From contig JBGVUE010000001.1 in NCBI GenBank assembly GCA_041861885.1, positions 1-64,000 on the forward strand: DNA of 64,000 nt, given 5' to 3'. Position 1 is the stretch's first letter. Every line of letters begins with the position of its first letter. Positions 46,628 through 58,595 of this stretch are shown one piece after another. Origin of the DNA: Haloimpatiens sp. FM7315 (GTDB lineage Bacteria > Bacillota > Clostridia > Clostridiales > Clostridiaceae). Both the position numbers and the translations under genes were made by a program. The notes below the pieces were generated by a model that was not told the origin of the DNA, ran no database searches, and saw only the letters and a program-made list of their open reading frames with translations.

Positions 46628-46697
46628 GTTGCATTAAATATAGACCCTCTTAAAAGCATATAAATAAAAAAATTCTAGGTCTAATATTTAGTGCAAC
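46628..46697. terminator. Bidirectional hairpin between convergent genes
   Basis: GTTGCATTAAATATAGACC (46628-46646) pairs with 46678-46697, leaving one bulge and a loop of about 31 nt. It separates the 114-residue gene and the Nudix gene, which converge. Confidence 0.7.
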
Positions 46698-46703
46698 AAA
46701 ACA

Positions 46704-47243
46704 TTATAAATTGCACTTTCCCTTATCGCATCTATAAGCCTTTTCCCCTTTATAGCCTATTTCTTTTAGCACTTTTCTAACTACTTTTTTACCAATTTCA
46801 TCCTCAGACATTTCACAAAGGGCATCTTCTATATTGCTCCAATCAACCCATTCTACTTCTGAAGATTTATTTATATCACCCTCTATATATTTTGCCATAT
46901 ATGTAAGCATTAAAATTTCTTTTTTCTTTAGATATGTGCTTCCTAAATATTTTATGTTTCCAACAGTAATCCCAGTTTCCTCTTTAACTTCTCTAAGAAC
47001 AGTGTCTTCAACAGTCTCTCCATTTGTCACATATCCAGAAACTAATACTTTTGAATTTTTATATATGTAACTTTGTTTAAGCAAAAGAATTTTATCGCCT
47101 TTTATAACTGCAACTACAACACAAGGTTTAGGAGTGTCAAAATACATAATATCGTCATATTCACAGTATGGAACTCCTCCTTCATCGAAGCTATACCTTT
47201 CCTTCAATTCTCTTCCACACAAGGGACAAAATTTAAACTTCAT
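46704..47243 (-). CDS. Nudix hydrolase with N-terminal zinc-ribbon
   Basis: 179 residues. The N-terminal FCPLCGRELKERYSF and PYCEYDD resemble the zinc-ribbon of NudC-type NADH/ADP-ribose hydrolases, though only three Cys are obvious. The Nudix box is perfect: GYVTNGE, seven residues, REVKEETGI (about residues 69-91), giving Mg2+-dependent cleavage of a nucleoside diphosphate linked to another group. The C-terminus has more Cys (YRCDKGKCNL). The substrate cannot be read from sequence. SD AAGGGGAG before ATG. Confidence 0.88.
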   Translation of the reverse strand: MKFKFCPLCGRELKERYSFDEGGVPYCEYDDIMYFDTPKPCVVVAVIKGDKILLLKQSYIYKNSKVLVSGYVTNGETVEDTVLREVKEETGITVGNIKYLGSTYLKKKEILMLTYMAKYIEGDINKSSEVEWVDWSNIEDALCEMSEDEIGKKVVRKVLKEIGYKGEKAYRCDKGKCNL

Positions 47244-47312
47244 AATATAAAACTCCCCTTCTAAGAGTATACTTTCTAATATCTATTTCAAAAATACTTA
47301 AGCCTTTAATTT

Positions 47313-48004
47313 TTAAAGTTCAATTTCTAAAGGCCTAGTTAGAGATATGCTTTCCTCTTTAACTTCACATTCATAAGCAAAAATATTAACCCCTTTTTGA
47401 ATGCTAGCCTTAAAACTCTTCCAAATTCTTCATCAATTTCATCATAGGGTCTAAACTTTATTGCCCCATTCATTTGAATCAAAAACAAAATTCCCGCTCC
47501 ATAACCCTGTTTTTTTGCTTCAATTAACTCTATAATATGTTTTCTGCCTCTTTCTGTAGGCGCGTCTGGAAATTTTGCAATATTGTTCTCCTCAAAAGTA
47601 ACGCCTTTAACCTCTAAGTAATACACATTATTATTGTTATCCATTAGTTTAAAATCAAATCTACTGTTTCCAAAAGTTTTTTCCCTTTGAATATTTGTAT
47701 ATTTAATCAATTTGTCTATATTTTTCTTCTTTAAAGCTTCTTCCACAACCTTATTTGGTATTTGAGAATCTATGTTTATAAGTCTATGGTTTTTATAGGC
47801 AGCTATAAGATCATATTTTGATTTTCTCTTAGGATTATCTTCCTGTCTTAATAGTACTCTACTTCCAGCTATAAGAATTTCTTTACATCTTCCTGTGTTT
47901 GGCACATGCACTAATTCATCTATACCATTAATACTAACATAAGCTTCAAATCTATTAGGTCTTTTTATAAAATTAGCACCTATTATGGTTTTATTAAAAT
48001 TCAT
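47313..48004 (-). CDS. sfsA: SfsA-family nuclease (frameshifted)
   Basis: Sugar fermentation stimulation protein A, a DNA-binding nuclease-like family. The 230-residue joined protein has NRFEAYVSINGIDELVHVPNTGRCKEIL (OB-like N-terminus), RFDFKLMDNNNNVYYLEVKGVT (PD-(D/E)XK-like core with the ExK) and FPDAPTERGRKHIIEL. The last 35 residues lie in another frame: the C run at 47390-47393 (four) needs five, giving KKGVNIFAYECEVKEESISL up to a stop at 47313. Good SD before the ATG. Confidence 0.9.
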
Positions 48005-48084
48005 TATTAACCATCCCTTATTATAATAAAGAATAAACTTTATGTTTTACATTGTCTTTTAATTATATCATAGTGCAAAATAAA

Positions 48085-48118
48085 TATAAAAAAACTTCTT
48101 AAATTAATTTAAGAAGTT
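48085..48118 (-). terminator. Terminator of the tRNA array
   Basis: A perfect 26-bp palindrome (AACTTCTTAAATT and its complement) followed by seven T on the minus strand, 3 bp after tRNA-Gln(CUG). Confidence 0.88.
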
Positions 48119-48120
48119 CT

Positions 48121-48195
48121 TGGCTGGGGTGGCAGGATTTGAACCCGCGGATGCGGGAGTCAGAGTCCCGTGCCTTACCGCTTGGCGACACCCCA
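48121..48195 (-). tRNA. tRNA-Gln (CUG)
   Basis: 75 nt with CCA encoded; anticodon CTG in loop CTCTGAC; acceptor TGGGGTG pairs with CACCCCA. It forms a separate two-tRNA unit with tRNA-Glu(CUC). Confidence 0.95.
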
Positions 48196-48232
48196 CCAAT
48201 ATACACTTGTATAAAATTTTACAAAATAAAAA

Positions 48233-48304
48233 TGACTCCTAGGGGACTCGAACCCCTGATGCCACCGTGAGAGGGTGGAGTCTTAACCGCTTGACCAAGG
48301 AGCC
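48233..48304 (-). tRNA. tRNA-Glu (CUC)
   Basis: 72 nt, anticodon CTC in loop CTCTCAC, no encoded CCA (the discriminator is followed by T-rich DNA). First gene of a separate unit with its own promoter at 48324-48352. Confidence 0.95.
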
Positions 48305-48323
48305 ATGTACTTGACATTTACAA

Positions 48324-48352
48324 ATTATACTCCTTATTCTTTAAATAGTCAA
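48324..48352 (-). promoter_or_regulatory. Promoter of the Glu(CUC)-Gln(CUG) unit
   Basis: On the minus strand TTGACT (48347-48352), a 17-bp spacer, then a perfect TATAAT (48324-48329), 19 bp before the tRNA-Glu 5-prime end. A clear housekeeping-sigma promoter. Confidence 0.85.
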
Positions 48353-48454
48353 CATTTACATATATATATTTTAATTTGTAATATGTGTCTATATATTTAT
48401 TATTTTTTTTAATTTATGTTTATATTTTTTGATAAATTATTATTTTTATTTAAA

Positions 48455-48490
48455 ATAAAAAAAGATTACACCATCTTGGCATAATCTTAA
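48455..48490 (-). terminator. Terminator after tRNA-Gly(GCC)
   Basis: On the minus strand AGATTA and TAATCT with an inner CCA/TGG pairing, followed by seven T. It ends the rRNA operon 3 transcript before the Glu-Gln unit. Confidence 0.8.
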
Positions 48491-48495
48491 CTATT

Positions 48496-48571
48496 TGGAG
48501 CGGAAGACGGGACTCGAACCCGCGACATCCACCTTGGCAAGGTGGCGCTCTACCAACTGAGCCACTTCCGC
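48496..48571 (-). tRNA. tRNA-Gly (GCC)
   Basis: 76 nt with CCA; acceptor GCGGAAG; anticodon GCC. Sixth and last tRNA before the terminator of the rRNA operon 3 transcript. Confidence 0.96.
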
Positions 48572-48628
48572 ATATTCTATTAAAATTGGGCATAATTTTA
48601 GTGAGAGCTTATTAACCCTCACTTTGCT

Positions 48629-48703
48629 TGGCTGGGATGGCAGGATTTGAACCTACGAATGCTAGAGTCAAAGTCTAGTGCCTTACCGCTTGGCGACACC
48701 CCA
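48629..48703 (-). tRNA. tRNA-Gln (UUG)
   Basis: 75 nt with CCA; anticodon TTG in loop CTTTGAC; acceptor TGGGGTG pairs with CATCCCA with one G-U. Confidence 0.96.
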
Positions 48704-48710
48704 ATAAAAA

Positions 48711-48787
48711 TGGTGCGTCTTAAGGGAGTCGAACCCCCGGCACACGGCTTAGAAGGCCGTTGCTCTATCCAGCTGAGCTAAAGACGC
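48711..48787 (-). tRNA. tRNA-Arg (UCU)
   Basis: 77 nt with CCA; acceptor GCGTCTT; anticodon TCT in loop CTTCTAA. Confidence 0.96.
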
Positions 48788-48801
48788 ACAATATATATAA
48801 A

Positions 48802-48875
48802 TGGAGCGGGTGAAGGGAATCGAACCCTCGTATCCAGCTTGGAAGGCTGGCGCTCTACCATTGAGTTACACCCGC
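48802..48875 (-). tRNA. tRNA-Gly (UCC)
   Basis: 74 nt with CCA; acceptor GCGGGTG; anticodon TCC in loop CTTCCAA. Confidence 0.96.
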
Positions 48876-48885
48876 ATATTATAAA

Positions 48886-48969
48886 TGGTGCAGGTGAAGG
48901 GAGTCGAACCCCCACGCCGTTGGCGCTAGATCCTAAGTCTAGTGCGTCTGCCAATTCCGCCACACCTGC
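48886..48969 (-). tRNA. tRNA-Leu (UAG)
   Basis: 84 nt with CCA and a long variable arm, as expected for a class II tRNA; anticodon TAG in loop CTTAGGA; acceptor GCAGGTG. Confidence 0.96.
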
Positions 48970-48985
48970 ACAATATTAAGTTATA

Positions 48986-49060
48986 TGGTGACTCCTAGGG
49001 GAATCGAACCCCTGTTACCACCGTGAAAGGGTGGTGTCTTAACCGCTTGACCAAGGAGCC
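48986..49060 (-). tRNA. tRNA-Glu (UUC)
   Basis: 75 nt with CCA; acceptor GGCTCCT; anticodon TTC in loop CTTTCAC. First tRNA after 5S of operon 3, 5 nt away. Confidence 0.96.
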
Positions 49061-49065
49061 TAATA

Positions 49066-49182
49066 ACCTGGCAACGACTTACTCTCCCACAGGGCCTCCC
49101 CTGTAGTACCATCAGCGCTTCAAAGCTTAACCGTCCTGTTCGGAATGGGAAGGGGTGTTACCTTTGAGCCATAGTCACCAGA
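49066..49182 (-). rRNA. 5S ribosomal RNA, operon 3
   Basis: 117 nt, identical to the other two copies. The 23S-5S spacer differs: it has a new AT-rich segment and two hairpin repeats (one full at 49221-49250, one partial near 49288). Confidence 0.97.
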
Positions 49183-49346
49183 TAAGCAGATATCCAAAAT
49201 TTTAATTTTGTGATAGTCGCTTACTCCTAAGCTCTGCTTAGTGAGTTACCTTAATCACTTAAAATTTTATGATGTCTATCTTTACTCACATTGAGCGAGT
49301 TACCTTGAAAGAAGCATGTTCTTTCAAAATTGCACAGTGAATCAAA

Positions 49347-54176
<4,830 letters not shown>

Positions 54177-54292
54177 TTATAATTGTAGAATTTAATCTTA
54201 AACTCAAATTCACTGACTTTATGATTTATCATCATCATCTCTGTTTAATTTTCAAAGACCAATTTATCTCGCCGCCCTTAAGCGACTTAATC

Positions 54293-54321
54293 ATTCTATC
54301 ATTTTTTAAAAACTTTGTCAA
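54293..54321 (-). promoter_or_regulatory. Promoter of rRNA operon 3
   Basis: On the minus strand TTGACA (54316-54321), a 17-bp spacer and TAGAAT (54293-54298), about 117 bp before 16S, in the same position as in operon 2. The DNA upstream (54322-54520) diverges from operon 2 after about 80 bp and shows no gene. Confidence 0.85.
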
Positions 54322-54521
54322 GACTTTTTTAAATCTTTTAAACTAAGTTTTTAATTTCATTTCGTCACCTGCATCAGCGACGTATTTTATGATATCATAT
54401 TGTAATCAAGCAATTGTTTTAAAATTATATCTTTATAGGAATTTATCTCAAAATATCTCTTGATTTATATGTTTTAATCTAATTTTCTTATATTGATACG
54501 CCAGGAAAAGTATAAATGAAA

Positions 54522-54546
54522 TAAAAAAACAGGTTAAAAAACCTGT
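54522..54546 (-). terminator. Terminator after bofA
   Basis: An 8-bp stem (TACAGGTT/AACCTGTT on the minus strand) followed by seven T, about 50 bp after the bofA stop. Confidence 0.85.
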
Positions 54547-54594
54547 ATAAATTTCTATAACCACCATATGTTTAATATGTTCAAACAGATGCTT

Positions 54595-54848
54595 TTATAA
54601 TAACACTTTAAATATAATTAGAAATATTACTCCTGGTACTCCAAAAATCCAGCTATTAATGCAGTAATGGCATTAATTCCTATAGTTATTCCAAAGTATT
54701 TTCCAATAAGATTAACTAGCACTAGTAATATCGCCCCTAAAACACCATTAAGGATTAACTTCCATAATATTTTAAGAGGCCATGCAAAGATTTTAACTAG
54801 CAATATTAAAAATATTATACCAATTAAAAAATAGCCTATGTATTCCAT
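54595..54848 (-). CDS. bofA: Pro-sigma-K processing inhibitor BofA homologue (frameshifted)
   Basis: Small sporulation membrane protein; in Bacillus it holds the SpoIVFB protease inactive in the mother-cell membrane until engulfment. Start ATG 54848 follows AGGAGGAGG (MEYIGYFLIGIIFLILLVK). It has two to three hydrophobic segments and the family core LGAILLVLVNLIGKYFGI. The last codons lie in another frame: five T near 54639 should be six, giving ALIAGFFGVPGVIFLIIFKV, the typical BofA end, with a stop at 54595. About 85 residues. It indicates a spore-former. Confidence 0.88.
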
Positions 54849-54978
54849 ATTTCCTCCTCCTAAACTCAAATCATTTTCCTTACAATAAATTAATATACCA
54901 TTAATTTAAAATATATTACTATTTTATCATAGATTTATTTATTTTTTATGAATTATAATTTTTTATTTACTCTTTTAA

Positions 54979-55019
54979 AAAATCTACCTTTTAGCATAAT
55001 ATACTTAAAGGTAGATTTT
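54979..55019 (-). terminator. Terminator after the DUF2508 gene
   Basis: A perfect 13-bp stem (AAAATCTACCTTT and its complement) with a loop of about 15 nt, ending in a T-rich run, 25 bp after the stop. It suggests that bofA is partly uncoupled from the upstream genes. Confidence 0.8.
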
Positions 55020-55043
55020 AAACTAGTACCCGTATTTTAAATT

Positions 55044-55316
55044 TTAACCAGCATTGGAATTGTCTTTTATAATATAAGGATTTACTCTTATTTCCTTACT
55101 CTTGGCATCATTTAGTAAGTACATATATCTTGATTTTGCAGCATCTTCCTTATATATAGCATAATCAACTAAATTAGGATCATCAATTAATTGAAAATAC
55201 ATCTTTGCCTCTTCCCACTGCCTTTTAGCAGATTCAATGGCTTTAATTAATTCCTTTTCATCCTCTGTATAATTGAATTTTTGAAACAAATTATATAGAT
55301 TTTCTTCACCTTTCAA
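55044..55316 (-). CDS. DUF2508 (YaaL-like) small protein
   Basis: 90 residues, charged, mostly helical (LIKAIESAKRQWEEAKMYFQLIDDPNLVDYAIYKEDAAKSRYMYLL in character). Found between recR and bofA in many Firmicutes; function unknown. It starts with TTG five bases after AGGAGG. That SD is part of the right arm of the hairpin that follows recR, so its translation may depend on RNA structure. Confidence 0.85.
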   Translation of the reverse strand: MKGEENLYNLFQKFNYTEDEKELIKAIESAKRQWEEAKMYFQLIDDPNLVDYAIYKEDAAKSRYMYLLNDAKSKEIRVNPYIIKDNSNAG

Positions 55317-55318
55317 AA

Positions 55319-55370
55319 AAACCTCCTATTTAAATGTCTATATGAATTGTTGACATTTAATAGGAGGTTT
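55319..55370 (-). terminator. Hairpin after recR that contains the DUF2508 SD
   Basis: An 18-19 bp stem with one bulge (AAACCTCCTATT... against ...AATAGGAGGTTT) followed by seven T on the minus strand. It looks like an intrinsic terminator placed directly after recR, but its descending arm includes AGGAGG, the only SD for DUF2508. Folding would both terminate and mask that site. Confidence 0.75.
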
Positions 55371-55380
55371 ATACACTATA

Positions 55381-55977
55381 TTATATTTCTTTTCTTCCCT
55401 CTAAAGCTTTTGCTAAAGTTACCTCATCTGCATATTCTAAATCTCCACCAACTGGAACACCATGGGCAATTCTTGTTACCTTCGTGCCTAAGGGTTTAAG
55501 TATCTTAGATATATACATTGCAGTAGCCTCTCCTTCAACATTAGGATTAGTTGCTACTATAACTTCCTTAATCCCGCTATTTATTCTCATTACAAGTTCC
55601 TTAAGTTTTATATCATCAGGTCCTCTGCCGGCCATAGGAGATATAGTTCCATGAAGTACATGATATAAGCCATTGTACTCCCTTACTTTCTCCATAGTCA
55701 TTATATCTTTAGGCTGCTCTACAACGCAAATAATACTCTTGTCTCTATTGGGATTTGAACATATAGCACAAGGATCAGTGTCCGTAAAATTACCGCATAC
55801 AGAGCAGTATTTTATAGTTCCCCTCGCCCTTACTAAAGCTCTTGCAAATCCATCAACTTCATCTTTAGGAAGATTTAGTACATGAAGAGTAAGTCTTTGA
55901 GCTGTTTTATGTCCTATTCCTGGTAATTTTGCAAACTCCTCAATAAGTTTTTCTATAGCTACAGGATAAAAATCCAA
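55381..55977 (-). CDS. recR: Recombination protein RecR
   Basis: Toprim/zinc protein that acts with RecF and RecO to load RecA on gapped DNA. 198 residues: HhH region [18 protein letters not shown], zinc finger [16 protein letters not shown], Toprim [24 protein letters not shown] and [18 protein letters not shown], Walker-like C-terminus. I chose TTG 55977 ([11 protein letters not shown]), with GAGGTGA 7 nt upstream; the longer frame from 55998 would run through that SD. Lies 39 bp after ybaB. Confidence 0.96.
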   Translation of the reverse strand: MDFYPVAIEKLIEEFAKLPGIGHKTAQRLTLHVLNLPKDEVDGFARALVRARGTIKYCSVCGNFTDTDPCAICSNPNRDKSIICVVEQPKDIMTMEKVREYNGLYHVLHGTISPMAGRGPDDIKLKELVMRINSGIKEVIVATNPNVEGEATAMYISKILKPLGTKVTRIAHGVPVGGDLEYADEVTLAKALEGRKEI

Positions 55978-56016
55978 ATCTTTCACCTCATAATTCAACT
56001 GAACGTTTAACTAAGC

Positions 56017-56355
56017 TTAAAACATTCCTGGTATATTTAATCCACCTGTTAATTTTCCCATTTCATTAGCAGTTGCTTCTTCAGATTTTCTTAAAGCTTC
56101 ATTACAAGCTGACATTATTAAATCTTCAAGCATTTCAACATCATCTGCATCTACTACTTCTGGCTTTATTTTTAAGTCTATTAATTGTTTTCTTCCGTTG
56201 GCAACAGCTGTAACAGCTCCACCGCCAACACTAACTTTGTATTCTCTAACCTCAAGCTCTTTTTGCATATCTTCCATTTGTTTTTGCATCTTTTGAGCCT
56301 GTTTTAATAAGTTATTCATATTTCCACCCATTCCTGGGAATCCGCCTCTTGCCAT
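56017..56355 (-). CDS. YbaB/EbfC nucleoid-associated protein
   Basis: 112 residues, dimeric DNA-binding protein encoded between dnaX and recR in most bacteria. Gly-rich start ([20 protein letters not shown]), then the coiled helix [20 protein letters not shown], the beta sheet with [20 protein letters not shown], and C-terminal [27 protein letters not shown] before ATG. Confidence 0.95.
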   Translation of the reverse strand: MARGGFPGMGGNMNNLLKQAQKMQKQMEDMQKELEVREYKVSVGGGAVTAVANGRKQLIDLKIKPEVVDADDVEMLEDLIMSACNEALRKSEEATANEMGKLTGGLNIPGMF

Positions 56356-56445
56356 AATTCTTACCTCCTAATTATACTTTATTATATTATTTTGCATTAG
56401 AGTTATCTCCATGCTATTTTAATCTTATTATACTTTATTGTCTAA

Positions 56446-58091
56446 CTAATCGTCTATTATTTCTATTATATTTTCTGGAAATTTTTCCTTTAGCATTTCC
56501 TCTGTAGTTTTTTTGATGAGTCATCTCTGTCTATAAGATACTTAATCTTAACTTTTTCCTTAAGCACCTCAGAGAATACACCTTCTACAAATTTTCTGTT
56601 ATCCTCTTTCTCTAATCTTTCTTTATTAAAAGAATATTTTTTATCGTATCTTATTTTTACTATACCCTTCTTGCACTCCACTACTCTGCCTGTAACTATT
56701 GAAGCGTATAAAACCATTTTTCTTCTTGCCTTAAATAACTCAAGTATATCATTCCAACATTTCTTAACATAATCTAAGGTTAGTTTTGAATTCTCATTTA
56801 ATTCTTCTAAGACTTCTTCTTCATAAACTTTCTCTTTAATTTTATCTTTAGTTCCATTATTATTCTGTCCTTTATTATCTTCCTCTTTTAAATTCACTAA
56901 AGTATCTGTATTTATATTATTTGCTAAAGAGTTTATAGCTCCATGTTTTATAATATTCTCTAGTTTACTTATTCGTGCTAACAATATTTCCTTAGATGTA
57001 TCATACTCTATTTTGCACATTTTTATTATAGCAAGTTCTATATAAATCCTGCTTTGCTTGCTCCATTTACTTTGTTCTTCTGCCTCTTGGAGAATTCTTA
57101 TATATCGCATAATTTCTTCTGTTCTAAGTTTCTCTCCTTGAGATTTTAGAAGAAGCATATTTTCCTTTGACATATCTAGAACTTCTTCTGGAATTTTTGA
57201 TATTTTTACAAGCATCAAATTTCTCATATGCATTATTAAATCCTTGGTAAAATAATACATTTCCTTACCACTTGCAACTATATCATCTAAAATTCTTATA
57301 GAATCCTCTACATTTTTATCTACGATACTATCTACGAGTTTAAAAATATTTTCATTGGTAACAAGTCCTAACATATTAATAAGGCTATCATATTCAACTT
57401 TTCCATCTCCCATTGATATAGCCTGATCTAATATGCTAAGAGCATCTCTCATGGCTCCATCTGCCATTCTTGATATAAGTTCTAAACTTCTATCTTCTGC
57501 AAATACGCCTTTATCATTTAATATATTTCTAAGTAAATCTAATATTTCCTTACTACTTATTCTTTTAAAATCATACCTTTGGCATCTTGATAATATAGTA
57601 ATAGGAAGTCTTTGAGGGTCGGTAGTTGCTAAAATAAAAATAACATTGCTTGGTGGCTCCTCTAAGGTTTTTAAAAATGCGTTTACCGCTCCCATTGAAA
57701 GCATGTGAACCTCGTCTATTATATAAACCTTGTATTTAGCTTCTTGTGGAGGGTACTGAACATCCTCTATTATATCCCTTATTTTATCTACACCATTGTG
57801 AGAAGCTGCATCTAGTTCAGTTACGTCTATAGCCCTTTGAGCATTGATTTTCTTGCACATTTCACATTCATTACAAGGCTCCCCCTCTATAGGGTGCAAG
57901 CAGTTTACAGCCTTTGCCATAATCTTTGCCGTTGAAGTTTTTCCCGTACCTCTTGTACCACATAACAAATAAGCGTGAGCTATTCTATTATTTTTTATTT
58001 GATTTTTTAAAGTTATAGTAATATGCTTTTGACCTACTACTTCTTCAAAAGTCTTAGGCCTCCACTCTCTATATAAAGCAGTATAAGCCAA
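56446..58091 (-). CDS. dnaX: DNA polymerase III gamma/tau subunit (frameshifted at the end)
   Basis: Clamp-loader ATPase. 548 residues when joined: Walker A LLCGTRGTGKTSTAKIMAKA (about 40-60), the zinc module CNECEMCKKI, Walker B VYIIDEVHML, SRC finger (ILSRCQRYDFKRI), then the tau-type C-terminal region. Start TTG 58091 (MAYTALYREWRPKTFEEVVGQ) follows AAGGTG. The frame ends early at a seven-A run (56508-56514); eight A gives KKTTEEMLKEKFPENIIEII and a stop at 56446. The break is not at the position of the E. coli programmed slip, so I read it as sequence error. Confidence 0.94.
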
Positions 58092-58221
58092 ATAAAACAC
58101 CTTCTTTTTAACCTTTTGTATATTTCTTAATAATAAACGTCTTATATTTTATTTTACTATAATAAGAAAATAGTTACTAGGGGATTTTATTTTCCTTATG
58201 ACTTTTATATAAATTTTCATG

Positions 58222-58250
58222 TTGACTTTAAGAATTAAAAACACTAAAAT
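58222..58250 (+). promoter_or_regulatory. csoR-copA promoter
   Basis: TTGACT (58222-58227), a 17-bp spacer and TAAAAT (58245-58250), 47 bp before csoR. A good housekeeping-sigma promoter on the plus strand, divergent from dnaX. Confidence 0.8.
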
Positions 58251-58259
58251 ATTATTAAC

Positions 58260-58283
58260 ACCCCCACTGGGTATACGGGGTAC
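58260..58283 (+). promoter_or_regulatory. Candidate CsoR operator
   Basis: A GC-rich island with ACCCCCA on the left, GGGTATAC in the middle and GGGGTAC on the right, in otherwise very AT-rich DNA. It resembles CsoR sites (C-rich and G-rich halves around TATA). It lies just after the -10 box and before the SD AGGAGGT, so bound apo-CsoR would block early transcription and Cu(I) would release it. Confidence 0.7.
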
Positions 58284-58297
58284 TTAGGAGGTAACCT

Positions 58298-58575
58298 ATG
58301 GATAAAATTAAATTAAACAGCGAAAGACAAGAAGCTATGAATCTTCTTAAAACTGCAAGGGGACAAATAGAGGGTATAATAAAAATGATTGAAGATGGAA
58401 GATACTGCATAGATGTTTCCAATCAAATAATTGCCTCTACCTCACTTCTTAAAAAGTCTAATGCTCTAATACTAAAACAGCATTTAAACCATTGTGTAAA
58501 GGAGGCTTTTTAAACAATACTGGTGAAGAAAAAGTAGATGAAATAATGAAAGTTTTAGAAAAAATAACAAAATAA
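58298..58575 (+). CDS. csoR: Copper-sensing repressor CsoR (frameshifted)
   Basis: About 92 residues when joined, all-helical DUF156/CsoR family. The Cu(I) ligands are present: Cys in [11 protein letters not shown] (about 41), then His and Cys in HLNHCVKEA (about 66 and 70). The frame ends early after KEAF; the five-T run near 58507-58511 needs six, giving [20 protein letters not shown] and a stop at 58575. Start ATG behind AGGAGGT. It lies 20 bp before copA and beneath its probable own operator. Confidence 0.9.
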
Positions 58576-58595
58576 ATTTTGTAAGGAGGGTTAAA

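Noticed and set aside
48778..48963. A 61-codon minus-strand frame
   Set aside because: It is made of two tRNA genes (Gly and Leu) and their spacers read in frame.
56508..56514. Programmed frameshift in dnaX as in E. coli
   Set aside because: The run is about 20 codons from the natural end, there is no stimulatory hairpin seen, and the same A7-for-A8 pattern occurs in unrelated genes.
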